64,000 nt of DNA from Pseudomonas sp. N40(2020) (GCF_014472415.1 NZ_JACSZV010000018.1:1-64000); one strand, 5' to 3'; positions 41,812 to 52,500 are shown, numbered from the stretch's first letter. Numbers and translations: made by a program. Notes: generated from the letters alone by a model not told the origin.

Positions 41812-43308
41812 TTATAGGGTTGCGACATGCTGTTGATAGCGTTCATAAGCCTGCTGAAACGCCGCGACATTGGCGGCGACCGGCAGGGTTTCACTGTTCA
41901 GGTCGAGCTTCACGCAGCGCTGGCACAGGCCGGCCAGTGTGTCCTCGTGACCGTTCGACCATGACTTGCACCACGCTGCTTGAATCGCCGCACCAAGGGC
42001 CGCAGCTTCGCTTTGCTCAGTGCAGATCACCGGCGTGTTCATGATGTCGGCGACGATCTGTCGCCACACCGCACTTTTCGAACCGCCGCCGATCAGGCAA
42101 ATGCTGCGGCTTTGTAAACCATTCTGACGGAGCAAATCCAGTCCATAACGCAGGCCGAAGGTGGTGCCTTCGACGGCGGCGCGGCACAGATTGGCCTGGG
42201 TCAGATTATCCAGCGTCAAACCGTGCAGGCTGCCAGTGGCATGGGGCAGGGCGGGAACGCGTTCGCCGTTGAGGAACGGCAGCATGCTCACGCCTTCGGC
42301 GCCAATCGGTGCCTGAGCGACGAGGTCGTTGAATTGCTCGAGATCGAGGTCGAACAGGTCGCGAATCGCGCCCGTGGCGTTGGTCAGGTTCATCGTGCAG
42401 ATCAGCGGGAGCCAGCCGCCGCTGGAGGAGCAGAAGGTCGCGACCGAGGCGTCCGGGCTGACTTTCGGCGCGTCGGCGTAGGCGTAGACGGTGCCGGAAG
42501 AGCCGAGGCTCATGGTGATCGCACCGGGTTGAATATTGCCGGTGCCGATGGCGCCCATCATGTTGTCGCCGCCACCGCTTGCGACCAGTGCGTTGCGGTT
42601 GATGCCGAGGTGTTCGGCGATGGCCGGCAGGATCGTGCCCACGGCTTCATGCGCATCGATCAACTCAGGCAACGCGGCTTGCAGGCGACCGCTGGCGTCG
42701 ATGTCGCGCAGCAGCTGCAAATCCCACTGACGGGTGCGCACGTTGAAATAGCCGGTGCCGGAGGCGTCGCCGTATTCACTGCACGAACGGCCGGTGAGCC
42801 AGAAATTGAGGTAATCGTGGGGCAGCAGGATGCGGACGATGCGTGAAAACACCTCCGGATGCTGCTCTTTGGTCCACAGCAGTTTCGACACCGTGTAATC
42901 CGGTGCAATGACCACGCCGAGGCGTTCCAGCGAACCTGCTTCACCGCCCAGATGGCTGAGCAGTCGATCGTTTTCGGCGCTGGTTTCGGTGTCGCACCAG
43001 AGCTTGGCCGGGCGCAGGACTTCGCCTTGATCGTCGAGCAAAACCAGGCCGTGTTGCTGGCCGGATACGCCGATGCCGAGGATTGACTGGCCGTCGACAT
43101 TCGCCGCCAACAGTGCCCGACGGGTGGCGAGTGCGAAGGCTTCCAGCCATTGTTGCGTGTCTTGTTCGCGGCGGCCGTTGGCGCCGCTGATCATGGTGTG
43201 CGCGGCGGCGCCTTGGCCGAGCACCTGACCGTTGGCGGCATCGAGGATGATCGCTTTGGTGCCTTGGGTGCCGCAGTCGATGCCGAGGAAGAGATGTCGG
43301 GTTGTCAC
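41812..43308 (-). CDS. mtlY: Xylulokinase
   Basis: This 498-residue FGGY-family kinase phosphorylates D-xylulose formed from arabitol by MtlD. Motifs are FLGIDCGTQGTKAIILD (phosphate 1), GIGVSGQQHGLVLLD, the substrate region PHDYLNFWLTG, and FGGY signature-like LIGGGSKSAVWRQIVAD. The start is GTG 43308 with GAGGAT upstream. A REP pair lies in the 155-base gap after mtlD. Confidence 0.93.
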   Translation of the reverse strand: MTTRHLFLGIDCGTQGTKAIILDAANGQVLGQGAAAHTMISGANGRREQDTQQWLEAFALATRRALLAANVDGQSILGIGVSGQQHGLVLLDDQGEVLRPAKLWCDTETSAENDRLLSHLGGEAGSLERLGVVIAPDYTVSKLLWTKEQHPEVFSRIVRILLPHDYLNFWLTGRSCSEYGDASGTGYFNVRTRQWDLQLLRDIDASGRLQAALPELIDAHEAVGTILPAIAEHLGINRNALVASGGGDNMMGAIGTGNIQPGAITMSLGSSGTVYAYADAPKVSPDASVATFCSSSGGWLPLICTMNLTNATGAIRDLFDLDLEQFNDLVAQAPIGAEGVSMLPFLNGERVPALPHATGSLHGLTLDNLTQANLCRAAVEGTTFGLRYGLDLLRQNGLQSRSICLIGGGSKSAVWRQIVADIMNTPVICTEQSEAAALGAAIQAAWCKSWSNGHEDTLAGLCQRCVKLDLNSETLPVAANVAAFQQAYERYQQHVATL

Positions 43309-43350
43309 TGGGATATCCTCAGGGTGTCAGTTCAATCCGGTTGCAGCTAA

Positions 43351-43440
43351 TCGCTGGCAAGCCAGCTCCCATAGGTTTTTGGGTGTACTCAAATGTGTAA
43401 GCAACCGAGAACCTTGTGGGAGCTGGCTTGCCAGCGATGG
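43351..43440. repeat. REP pair within the mtl operon
   Basis: TCGCTGGCAAGCCAGCTCCC (43351-43370) and its inverse (about 43419-43438) lie between mtlD and mtlY. Such stems inside operons often stabilise upstream mRNA or lower downstream expression. Confidence 0.85.
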
Positions 43441-43463
43441 CGCCAGTGGTTGCGACGCAACGC

Positions 43464-44936
43464 TCAGACGAGAATCTGCTGCAAAGTGCGCGTCACACCT
43501 TCTTCGCGCAAACTGTCACAGCACCACTCAAACGCCGCCACAAACTCCGCCGACTGCGCAATCGCCGTCCCGAAAATCTCCTCAACTCCCAGCAAACGCT
43601 GAGTCATCGACGCGTCATCCGCCACCAACGCCTGACAAAACGCCGCCCGAGGATCCGGAATCGAATACGTATCGCCATTCTCATCCACGCCTTTCAAGTA
43701 AAGCGCCCAAGCCGCGACCACCAACGCCGCGCGTTTGGTTTCCTGGCCATCGGCAATCAATCGATTGATGGTCGGAATGGTGAACTTGGGAAACTTCGAC
43801 GAACCATCCGAACACACTCGCTCAAGCTGATCGGCAATCGCCTGATTGGAGAACCGCGCCACCAGCGTGTTCTTGTACTCGGTCAAATCGATGCCCGGTA
43901 CCGGTGCCAGTTGCGGCGTGACATCCAGATCCATGTAAGCGCGCATGTAACGCACGAACAACGGGTCATTCATGGTCTCGTGGACAAAGCGATAACCCTT
44001 CAAAAAGCCCAGATACGTCAGCGCCAGATGGCTGCCGTTGAGCAGTTTGATCTTCATCTCTTCATACGGCGAAACGTCGTCGGTGAACTGCACGCCGACC
44101 TTTTCCCAGGCCGGGCGACCGTTGACGAATTTGTCCTCCAGCACCCACTGCACAAACGGTTCGCAAACCACTGGCCAGGCGTCGTCTACGCCGTGTTTGT
44201 CGGCCAGTTGCAGGCGATGCGCGGTGCTGGTCATCGGCGTGATGCGGTCGACCATGGCGTTGGGGAAACTGACGTTGGCGTCGATCCAGCTGCACAGGTC
44301 GCTATGGAGCAGCGTGGCGAATGCCAGCAATGCCTTGCGAGTCACGGCGCCGTTGTGCGGCAGGTTATCGCAGGACATTACGGTGAAGGCCGGAATGCCC
44401 GCCGCCCGACGTTTTTCCAGGGCCGCGCACAATAAGCCGAACACGGTTTTCGGCGCGTCGGGATTGGCCAGATCGTGCTGAATCTGCGGCAGATGCGCCA
44501 TGAATTCGCCGTTGCTGTCGTCGATGCAGTAACCGCCCTCGGTGATAGTCAGCGAGACGATGCGGATCTGCGGATCGGCGAGTTTGTCGATCAACGCCTG
44601 TGCGCTGTCCTCGGCCAGCAGCATGTCTCGAATCGCGCCGATCACGCGGACTTCGGTATCGTCGCTGTCACCGAGTTCGAACAGGGTGAACAGGTAATCC
44701 TGTTCCTTCAAGTCGTCGCGGGCGCGGCGATCTTCAGCGCGCAGGCCGACCCCGCAGATCGCCCAGTCCAGCGCTTCGCCGGTATTCATCAAGGCATCGG
44801 TGTAATACGCCTGATGCGCGCGATGGAAACCGCCGACGCCAATGTGCGCGATGCCCTGACGGGTGTCGCTGAGGCTGTAGGCCGGCAGTTTCACTTCTGG
44901 GGCGAGGCGGTTGAGGTTCTGTTTATTCAGTTTCAT
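43464..44936 (-). CDS. mtlD: Mannitol 2-dehydrogenase (polyol dehydrogenase)
   Basis: This 490-residue long-chain NAD-dependent dehydrogenase oxidises mannitol to fructose, arabitol to xylulose and glucitol to fructose. N-terminal HIGVGGFHRAHQAYYTDAL is the nucleotide-binding signature. The Lys of KIKLLNGSHLALTYLG and the Asn/His of that segment form the catalytic site. VMSCDNLPHNG and FPNAMVDRITPMT are family blocks. It lies 18 bases after mtlK. Confidence 0.95.
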   Translation of the reverse strand: MKLNKQNLNRLAPEVKLPAYSLSDTRQGIAHIGVGGFHRAHQAYYTDALMNTGEALDWAICGVGLRAEDRRARDDLKEQDYLFTLFELGDSDDTEVRVIGAIRDMLLAEDSAQALIDKLADPQIRIVSLTITEGGYCIDDSNGEFMAHLPQIQHDLANPDAPKTVFGLLCAALEKRRAAGIPAFTVMSCDNLPHNGAVTRKALLAFATLLHSDLCSWIDANVSFPNAMVDRITPMTSTAHRLQLADKHGVDDAWPVVCEPFVQWVLEDKFVNGRPAWEKVGVQFTDDVSPYEEMKIKLLNGSHLALTYLGFLKGYRFVHETMNDPLFVRYMRAYMDLDVTPQLAPVPGIDLTEYKNTLVARFSNQAIADQLERVCSDGSSKFPKFTIPTINRLIADGQETKRAALVVAAWALYLKGVDENGDTYSIPDPRAAFCQALVADDASMTQRLLGVEEIFGTAIAQSAEFVAAFEWCCDSLREEGVTRTLQQILV

Positions 44937-44954
44937 TGGGCAAGTCTCGAAAAA

Positions 44955-46058
44955 TCAGGCCGCAGCACGCAGCGGACGGGTCAGCGCCACACCTTCGGCA
45001 TCGAACAAGTGGCAGTGGGCGGCGTCCAGATACAGGTTCAGTTGCTCGCCATAACGGCTGGCCAGGTCACCGCGCACGCGCATGGTCAGCGCTTCGCCGG
45101 CGTTGGTCTTGACGTGGCAGAAGGTGTCGCTGCCCAGCCGTTCGCTGACATCGGCGGTGACTTGCAGGGTGCCGTCCCCCGGTTGTGCCAGTTCCAGATG
45201 CTCCGGGCGAATGCCCAGAGTCACGGCGCTGCCGACGGCCAGGTTGGCGGCGTTGAAGGGCAGGGTGATGCGGGTGCCCGCGTCCAGTGCGACTTCGCAG
45301 GTTTGGCCATCGATCCGGGCGATCTTGCCCTTGAGGAAGCCCATCTTCGGCGTGCCGAGGAACCCGGCGACGAACAGGTTGGCCGGGTTGTGATACAGGT
45401 CCAGCGGCGAGCCGACTTGTTCGATTTTGCCGCCATTGAGCACCACGACTTTGTCGGCCATGGTCATCGCTTCGACTTGGTCGTGGGTGACGTAGATCAT
45501 CGTGGCTTGCAGGTCTTTGTGCAGGCGCAGCAGTTCCAGACGCATCTGCACCCGCAGTGCGGCGTCGAGGTTGGACAGCGGTTCGTCGAACAGGAAGATT
45601 TTCGGGTTGCGCACAATCGCGCGGCCGATGGCGACACGCTGGCGCTGACCGCCAGAGAGCTGCTTCGGTTTGCGCTCAAGCATCGGCCCCAGTTCAAGAA
45701 TGCGTGCGGCTTCGCCGACTTTTTTCTCAACCTCGGCTTTCGGTACGCCGGCCAGATCGAGGGCGAAAGACATGTTCTTTTTCACGGTCATGTGCGGATA
45801 CAGCGCGTAAGTCTGGAACACCATCGCCAGATCGCGCTTGGCCGGGCTGACTTCAGTGATGTCGCGGCCATCGAGTTCGATGGTGCCGCCGCTGACTTCT
45901 TCCAGGCCGGCGATCAGGCGCAGCAGGGTGGATTTGCCGCAGCCGGACGGGCCGACGAAGACCACGAATTCCTTATCGTTCACCTCAAGGTCGATGCCCT
46001 TGATGATGGAAAAACCTTCGAAGCCTTTTTGCAGATTCTTGATTTTCAGGTTGGCCAT
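44955..46058 (-). CDS. mtlK: Polyol ABC transporter ATP-binding protein
   Basis: This 367-residue ATPase of the MalK/UgpC type energises the MtlEFG importer. Walker [12 protein letters not shown], the [15 protein letters not shown] signature and Walker [14 protein letters not shown] are present, and the H-loop is in [10 protein letters not shown]. The C-terminal ~130 residues are the regulatory OB (TOBE) domain. Start with GGAGCG. Confidence 0.95.
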   Translation of the reverse strand: MANLKIKNLQKGFEGFSIIKGIDLEVNDKEFVVFVGPSGCGKSTLLRLIAGLEEVSGGTIELDGRDITEVSPAKRDLAMVFQTYALYPHMTVKKNMSFALDLAGVPKAEVEKKVGEAARILELGPMLERKPKQLSGGQRQRVAIGRAIVRNPKIFLFDEPLSNLDAALRVQMRLELLRLHKDLQATMIYVTHDQVEAMTMADKVVVLNGGKIEQVGSPLDLYHNPANLFVAGFLGTPKMGFLKGKIARIDGQTCEVALDAGTRITLPFNAANLAVGSAVTLGIRPEHLELAQPGDGTLQVTADVSERLGSDTFCHVKTNAGEALTMRVRGDLASRYGEQLNLYLDAAHCHLFDAEGVALTRPLRAAA

Positions 46059-46091
46059 GGTGGCGCTCCTTTTGTGCTTATTCTTTGAGGG

Positions 46092-46922
<831 letters not shown>

Positions 46923-46930
46923 GGCGGGCC

Positions 46931-47857
46931 TCAGGCTTTGTCAGTCAGGTTTTTGCCGATCATCCGCACCAGAATGATCGCGGCGATGTTGGCGATGACC
47001 ACGGCAATCAAGCCGCCCGCCGACGCCATACCGACGTCGAACTGCACCAGCGCCTGGTTGTAGATCAGGTAGGCGAGGTTGGTCGAGGCGTAGCCGGGGC
47101 CGCCGTTGGTGGTGGTGAAAATCTCGGCAAACACCGACAGCAGGAAGATCGTCTCGATCATCACCACCACGGCAATCGGCCGGGCCAGATGCGGCAGGGT
47201 CAGGTGCCAGAAGATCGCAATCGGGCCTGCGCCATCCAGGCGTGCCGCTTCCTTCTGTTCCTGGTCGAGGGACTGCATGGCGGTCATCAGGATCAGGATC
47301 GCGAAGGGCAGCCATTGCCACGAGACAATGATGATGATCGACAGCAGCGGGTAGTGCGCCAGCCAGTCCACCGGTTGCGCGCCGAACAGTTTCCAGATGT
47401 AGGCGAGGATTCCGGACACCGGATGAAAGATCAGGTTTTTCCAGATCAGCGCACCGACCGTGGGCATGATAAAAAACGGCGAGATCAGCATGACCCGCAC
47501 GATGCCGCGACCAAGGAATTCACTGGCCTCCAGCAGTGCGCTGATCAACACGCCCAACACCACGCTGATCAGCAGCACACTGCCGACCAGCAACAGGGTG
47601 TTGGTGGCGCCGGGCATGAAGCCCGAGTCGGTCAGGAAGTAGGAGAAGTTCTCAAACCCGACGAACTCGTTTTCGCCGGGGTTGAGCAGGTTGTAGCGGA
47701 TCATCGAAAAGTAAATAGTCATGCCCAGCGGCACGATCATCCACAGCAGCAGCAGGGCCACCGAAGGGCTGACCAGAAACCAGCCGGGATTGGCTACGCG
47801 GTTTTTACGCTGTGGCTTGGCGAGGTCGATGTGGGCTTTGGCAGTTGAAGTATTCAT
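46931..47857 (-). CDS. mtlF: Polyol ABC transporter permease
   Basis: This 308-residue MalF-type permease starts at ATG 47857 (MNTSTAKAHIDLAK); a GTG nine bases upstream is possible. Six membrane segments follow a basic N-terminus, and the EAA loop reads EAARLDGAGPIAIFWHLTLP. Partner of MtlG. A REP pair lies upstream between it and mtlE. Confidence 0.93.
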   Translation of the reverse strand: MNTSTAKAHIDLAKPQRKNRVANPGWFLVSPSVALLLLWMIVPLGMTIYFSMIRYNLLNPGENEFVGFENFSYFLTDSGFMPGATNTLLLVGSVLLISVVLGVLISALLEASEFLGRGIVRVMLISPFFIMPTVGALIWKNLIFHPVSGILAYIWKLFGAQPVDWLAHYPLLSIIIIVSWQWLPFAILILMTAMQSLDQEQKEAARLDGAGPIAIFWHLTLPHLARPIAVVVMIETIFLLSVFAEIFTTTNGGPGYASTNLAYLIYNQALVQFDVGMASAGGLIAVVIANIAAIILVRMIGKNLTDKA

Positions 47858-47926
47858 GGTGATCACAACCGGTTGGGTGCATATACATGTTCAGGACAAA
47901 CAACATTCCTGACATCGACGCGGACC

Positions 47927-48020
47927 CTGTGGGAGCTGGCTTGCCAGCGATAGCGGTATGTCAGCCGACAGCGATGCTGACTTTGCTGGCGCCATCGCGG
48001 GCAAGCCAGCTCCCACAGGG
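47927..48020. repeat. REP pair between mtlE and mtlF
   Basis: CTGTGGGAGCTGGCTTGCCA (47927-47946) faces an inverse copy (GCAAGCCAGCTCCCACAGGG, 48001-48020). The position after the binding-protein gene suits the usual excess of binding protein over permease through mRNA stabilisation. Confidence 0.85.
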
Positions 48021-48031
48021 GAAGTGTTCGG

Positions 48032-49342
48032 TTACTTCGGGTAACCGGCGCGCTTCATCTCGCGTTCGGTGGTTTGCTGCGCGGCGGTGAGCGCCTGGTC
48101 GACCGTGGTCTGGCCGATCAGCGCTGCCGAGAAGGACTTGCCGACCTGGGTGCCGATCCCCTGGAATTCAGGAATGGTCACCAGTTGAATGCCGATGTAA
48201 GGCACCGGTTTCAGCGTCGGTTTGCTCGGGTCTGCAGCTTTCAACGACTCGAGGGTGACCTTGGCGAACGGCGCAGCGCTCATGTAGGCGTCGCTGTAAG
48301 TCGAGGCGCGAGTGCCTGGTGGTACGTTGGCGATGCCGTCGGTTTTGGCCACCAGTTCACCGTATTCCTTGGAAGTCGCCCAGGCGCTGAACTCTTTTGC
48401 CGCATCCTTGGCCTTGGAGCTGGTTGGAATCGCCAGCGCCCACGAATACAGCCACGCCGAACCTTTATCGGTGACCTGATGCGGTGCGAAGGTGAAGCCG
48501 ACGTGATCGGCGACCTTGCTCTGGGTCTTGTCGGTCACGAATGAGCCGGCGACGGAAGCGTCAACCCAGATCGCGCACTTGCCACTGTTGAACAGGGCGA
48601 GGTTCTCGTTGAAACCGTTGCTGGAAGCACCCGGCGGGCCGGATTTCTTCATGGTGTTGACGTAGAAATTCAGCGCGTTCTTCCACTCGGGGCCGCTGAA
48701 TTCCGGCTTCCACTGCTCATCGAACCAGCGTGCGCCATAGGCGTTGGCGACCGTGGTAACCAACGCCATGTTCTCGCCCCAGCCAGCCTTGCCACGCAGG
48801 CAGATGCCGTACTGCTCTTTATCCTTGTTGGTGAGTTTTTCGGCGAAGCCGGCGATCTGTTCCCAGGTCGGACGCTCGGGCATGGTCAGGCCGGCATCCT
48901 TGAACAGGTCGGTGCGGTAATAGGTGATCGAGCTTTCGGCGTAGAACGGCAGGGCGTAGAGCGAACCCTTGACCGACAGGCCTTCACGCACTGACGGGAA
49001 TACATCGTCGAGGGCGTAACTGGCCGGCAGATCCTTCATCGGTTCCAGCCAACCCTTGCCCCCCCACAGTGCCGCTTCGTACATGCCGATGGTCAACACA
49101 TCGAACTGGCCACCCTGGGTGGCGATGTCGGTGGTCAGGCGCTGGCGCAGGACGTTCTCTTCCAGCACCACCCAATTGAGCTTGATGTCCGGATGCTCGG
49201 TCTCGAAGGTTTTCGAGAGTTTTTGCATGCGGATCATGTCGCTGTTGTTGACGGTGGCGATGGTCAGGGTCTGGGCGCCAAGGCTGACGCTGCTGAGGGT
49301 CATGCAGGTGAGGGCAAGCAGAGCTTTTGCAGTGGGTTGCAT
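48032..49342 (-). CDS. mtlE: Polyol ABC transporter substrate-binding protein
   Basis: This 436-residue periplasmic family-1 solute-binding protein starts at ATG 49342. A signal peptide (ALLALTCMTLSSVSLGAQT, cleavage after LGA) comes first. Features include LTIATVNNSDMIRMQKLSKTFE at the mature N-terminus (quoted in part) and KGWLEPMKDLP, ERPTWEQIAGFAEKL and NSGKCAIWVDASVAG. It captures mannitol, glucitol or arabitol. It is the first gene of the operon, with the MtlR site upstream. Start supported by AAAGGAG. Confidence 0.94.
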   Translation of the reverse strand: MQPTAKALLALTCMTLSSVSLGAQTLTIATVNNSDMIRMQKLSKTFETEHPDIKLNWVVLEENVLRQRLTTDIATQGGQFDVLTIGMYEAALWGGKGWLEPMKDLPASYALDDVFPSVREGLSVKGSLYALPFYAESSITYYRTDLFKDAGLTMPERPTWEQIAGFAEKLTNKDKEQYGICLRGKAGWGENMALVTTVANAYGARWFDEQWKPEFSGPEWKNALNFYVNTMKKSGPPGASSNGFNENLALFNSGKCAIWVDASVAGSFVTDKTQSKVADHVGFTFAPHQVTDKGSAWLYSWALAIPTSSKAKDAAKEFSAWATSKEYGELVAKTDGIANVPPGTRASTYSDAYMSAAPFAKVTLESLKAADPSKPTLKPVPYIGIQLVTIPEFQGIGTQVGKSFSAALIGQTTVDQALTAAQQTTEREMKRAGYPK

Positions 49343-49454
49343 CGTGCACTCCTTTTCTGAACCCAGAGGGGGCAGAAGGACAGTTATTGTTTTTGTGTCT
49401 TCCTGTGCAGGAAGAATGTGCACTGATTACAGCCTTCAATCGACAGACTGACAA

Positions 49455-49491
49455 ATCATCCATCGCACTTTTATCAATACTTTTTTGCACT
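49455..49491 (-). promoter_or_regulatory. Putative MtlR operator at the mtlE promoter
   Basis: On the coding strand: AGTGC-N5-AGTAT-N7-AGTGC-N5-ATGAT, two direct 15-base half-sites about 115-150 bases upstream of mtlE. This matches, as I remember it, the direct-repeat site described for the AraC-type activator MtlR in P. fluorescens (AGTGC-N5-AGTAT-N7-AGTGC-N5-AGGAT), with one difference in the last block. Confidence 0.75.
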
Positions 49492-49597
49492 GAGCTTTGA
49501 GGGAGTTAACGCAGGGAAGGGGATTTCAGAGCGAGGAGCCTAACGAATGCGTACAGGTTTTCGCTGCAAAAACAGGTCAGAACCTGTGGAAGTCTCA

Positions 49598-50500
49598 TTA
49601 ATGGTTCTGTTCAGTCAGTCGCTGTACGGCGAGGCGCCGATAGTGCGAAGGGGTCATGCCCTTGAGCTGTTGAAAGCGCCGATTGAAGTTGGAAATATTG
49701 TTGAAACCTGACTCAAAGCACACATCGGTCACCGGTTTATCGCCGTCCGCCAGCAGTTCGCAGGACTTACTGATGCGCAAACGATTGACGAATTCGATGA
49801 AGTTGCGCCCGGTCGCCTGTTTGAACACGCGACTGAAATACGTCGGCGTCATGCCCAGATGCTCGGCGACTTCTTCCAGCGAAATATCCCGGGCGTAGTG
49901 GCTGAAGATGTAATCGACGGCGCGGTTGGTGCGATCGATGTTGTGTTCATCGGCCAGTTGCGGCGTGGTGGCGCCGGACAACAACTGGAAATCATCGCTG
50001 GCGGCGAGCAACTCCATCAGGATGAAGAAGTGCCCGAGCCGGGTGATGCCTTGAGTATCGGCGATACGCTGCATCAACGTCATGGCTTGACGGATCGTAC
50101 GCTTGCAGCGGAATTCGATGCCGTACTGAGCGCGCTCCAAGAGCGGTGCAAGCGTTCGGAGTTCAGCGAATACCTGATGGCCGCTCTCGAACAACTCATC
50201 GGTAAAATTGACGAGCATGTCGCGCTTTTCCACCACTTCGTCTTCGGCCACCTGGCTGATCCAGTTGTGCGGCAGATTGGGACCCGTCAGAAACAGGGTC
50301 TCGGGATAGAAGTTGCCGATGTAGTCGCCTATGAACACTTTGCCAGAGCTGGCGACGATCAGATGCAGTTCGTATTCCTTGTGGAAATGCCAGCGCACCA
50401 GTGGGCAGGGGAAACCATGCTGGCGGTAGATGATGGACAACCCGTTGTGGTCATCCATCAACTCGTATGAAGGGTCGGTCACGCGGGCAGTTCGGGTCAT
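49598..50500 (-). CDS. mtlR: AraC-family activator of polyol genes
   Basis: This 300-residue protein has an N-terminal cupin-like sensor domain (CPLVRWHFHKEYELHLI) and C-terminal double HTH (about 195-295: ISLEEVAEHLGMTPTYFSRVF and PVTDVCFESGFNNISNFNRRF, quoted in part). It activates mtlE transcription in response to mannitol, glucitol or arabitol. It lies upstream of the operon on the same strand. Confidence 0.93.
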   Translation of the reverse strand: MTRTARVTDPSYELMDDHNGLSIIYRQHGFPCPLVRWHFHKEYELHLIVASSGKVFIGDYIGNFYPETLFLTGPNLPHNWISQVAEDEVVEKRDMLVNFTDELFESGHQVFAELRTLAPLLERAQYGIEFRCKRTIRQAMTLMQRIADTQGITRLGHFFILMELLAASDDFQLLSGATTPQLADEHNIDRTNRAVDYIFSHYARDISLEEVAEHLGMTPTYFSRVFKQATGRNFIEFVNRLRISKSCELLADGDKPVTDVCFESGFNNISNFNRRFQQLKGMTPSHYRRLAVQRLTEQNH

Positions 50501-50593
50501 GGCGGGTAGCTTCTTTTCGTAGGAGCCTTGCGATCATGCCTCGTTTGTCCTGCCGGGCGCCAGTTTGCCGCGATGGACATCCGTTGCGCAGGT

Positions 50594-51505
50594 TCAGCCA
50601 ACGTGCTGCGGGTGAAGCGTTACCGTGGACTTCGCAATCGCTTTCTGCAGGTTGGCTTGCTGGCAAAACAACACGATGTTCGAATTTTTAATGAAGTCGA
50701 AATTGATGATGTTGCAGTTTTGCGCCCAATCACTGTTCGCCGGATCAAACCAGGCGTCGAGCTTTTCATAAATCCGTTGAGGGCCGGTTGCATTCCAGAT
50801 GGCTGCGGAGAGCGACCAAAGCAAGGTTCTCGAAGGCGGCCTCTTCATCACCTCGGTCAGGTAGTTTTGTAGCGTAAACGTCGGCAGCAATGTTTCCAGA
50901 ACATAGGCGTTACCAGCCCACTTATGAATCACCTGGTGGCAAAACCACTCCCAGTCGATGTTGGAATGAGAGGGGGTTGCCACCAGCAAACGTTGCATTC
51001 GGCTGATGTTCTTCAATTCGCCGAGGCTCAGATGTTTGTTTTTTTCAGGAATTATGTACTCGCCGAGATGTTGCAACATCACGTCGTTGAAGTACTTGAA
51101 GTCGAAGGGCGTGTCGCCGTCCCTTAATTCGTGAAAGTCAAGGACGATAAATTCATTGTAACTGCGCTCAAGAAAACCTTTGAGATCACGAATGAGATCT
51201 TCCAATGTGCGCGATGACCAGACCTTGTCATGAAAGAATCGAAATTTCGCCAGCCCTGTGGCGTGGCTGTCATACACCAATCGCAGATCAAGTGCCCTGG
51301 CACCGCGATTGAGCTGGGAGTAAAACGGCACATCCTGGCAGACCGCCCAGTTTGCGGCGATCGAGGGGCTGTAAGAGGCCTCCCAATCACAACCGGCATT
51401 ATGCGTGCCCGGTAAAGTCATCTCGAATAATGACAAGTTATCGAGTGGCGGTGTGGCGGCCATCCATCGATTGGGCTGGAAGTGTTGAAGGTCAAGATCA
51501 TGCAT
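50594..51505 (-). CDS. PI-PLC X-domain protein, copy 1
   Basis: The 303-residue protein starts at ATG 51505 (MHDLDLQHFQPNRW). It carries the bacterial phosphatidylinositol-specific phospholipase C catalytic X domain: first His in LPGTHNAGCD (~residue 34), ARALDLRLVY with the Arg/Asp pair, second His in KFRFFHDKVW, then TLEDLIRDLKGFLE and EFIVLDFHEL. No signal peptide or lipobox is seen. The C-terminal half (LLWSLSAAIWNATGPQRI, DWAQNCNIINFDFIKNSN) is shared with copy 2, so the genes are tandem duplicates. Related proteins cleave PI or GPI lipids; the actual substrate here is unknown. Confidence 0.85.
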   Translation of the reverse strand: MHDLDLQHFQPNRWMAATPPLDNLSLFEMTLPGTHNAGCDWEASYSPSIAANWAVCQDVPFYSQLNRGARALDLRLVYDSHATGLAKFRFFHDKVWSSRTLEDLIRDLKGFLERSYNEFIVLDFHELRDGDTPFDFKYFNDVMLQHLGEYIIPEKNKHLSLGELKNISRMQRLLVATPSHSNIDWEWFCHQVIHKWAGNAYVLETLLPTFTLQNYLTEVMKRPPSRTLLWSLSAAIWNATGPQRIYEKLDAWFDPANSDWAQNCNIINFDFIKNSNIVLFCQQANLQKAIAKSTVTLHPQHVG

Positions 51506-51609
51506 TTGCTGAATCCTGTGTGGGAATACTGGAAATCGTAATGGCATTAGAGGATGGACGAACCGTTTGGCCGTCCATCAATTCGTAAAGGAGTGCTCAC
51601 ACAGTGAAC

Positions 51610-52500
51610 TTAATCTGCTTGCACACGAGGTGCTATCAGCGATTTCTCATTGGCTTTATTAATGCTGGCCGATTGGCAATAGAACACGATGTTCGAGTCT
51701 TTAATGAAGTCGAAATTGATGATGTTGCACTTTTGGGCCCAGTCCGATTTGGCAGGGGAGAACCAGTTGTCCAGATCATTGAGAATTCGTTGTGGCCCGC
51801 CTCGAGTATAGGTCGTTGCTGACAGCGACCAGAGTTGCGACTTGCTGACAGGCTCGCTCACCACACTTTTGATGTACTTATGTAAATCAGAGGTGGAAAC
51901 AAGTGTTTCCCCGATCCACTTATGACGAATAGGCGAGTGAATCCGATAGTCAAGCACGTCCGTTCTCATGGAAGCGGACACCACGATTCGTTGTAGAGGA
52001 CTTGCTTGCTTTAGCTCCCCAAGCGTCAGGTGCACGTTGCGGGCTGGAATCATCCGTTGGCCGAGATGTTGCAGCATCAAATCTCTGAATTTGATTTGAT
52101 TGAACTCACTGTCCCCTTTTTTCAGTTCGTGAAAGTCCAGAATTATGAATTCATCCGGGTTTTCTTCCAGAAATTTGTTGAGGTCGCGCAGTAAGTCCTC
52201 AAGCGTTCGAGAGGAGAGGAAACCGTTATGTTGAAAGCGGAACTGATTGAAGCCTTTTGCCTTGTCGTGATACTCGAGTCGTACATCCAGAGCCCTGGAG
52301 CCAAGTTTGAGCTGTGAATAAAAAGAGTCATCCTGGCATACGGTCCAGTTTGCAACCGGGAATACGTAAGAGGCTTTCTTGTCACACCCGGCATTATGCG
52401 TGCCGGGCAATGTAAGTTCCAGTAGTGACAAGTTGTTGATTTGTGGAGTTGCGGTCATCCATCGATGAAGAGGCGAGGTTTCGTACTGGGTGTTATTCAT
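51610..52500 (-). CDS. PI-PLC X-domain protein, copy 2
   Basis: This 296-residue paralogue of the next gene has the same active-site plan: LPGTHNAGCDKKASY, SRALDVRLEY, FRFQHNGF (second His), TLEDLLRDLNKFLE, EFIILDFHEL. It ends QKCNIINFDFIKDSNIVFYC, nearly matching copy 1. It is not obviously secreted by Sec. Start ATG 52500 with AGGAC. The gap to copy 1 is about 104 bases. Confidence 0.85.
   Translation of the reverse strand: MNNTQYETSPLHRWMTATPQINNLSLLELTLPGTHNAGCDKKASYVFPVANWTVCQDDSFYSQLKLGSRALDVRLEYHDKAKGFNQFRFQHNGFLSSRTLEDLLRDLNKFLEENPDEFIILDFHELKKGDSEFNQIKFRDLMLQHLGQRMIPARNVHLTLGELKQASPLQRIVVSASMRTDVLDYRIHSPIRHKWIGETLVSTSDLHKYIKSVVSEPVSKSQLWSLSATTYTRGGPQRILNDLDNWFSPAKSDWAQKCNIINFDFIKDSNIVFYCQSASINKANEKSLIAPRVQAD

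Noticed and set aside
44475-46088. A 537-codon open frame opposite mtlD and mtlK
   Set aside because: It is antisense to two clear operon genes with complete motifs and has Gln/His/Val-rich low-complexity composition typical of antisense shadows.
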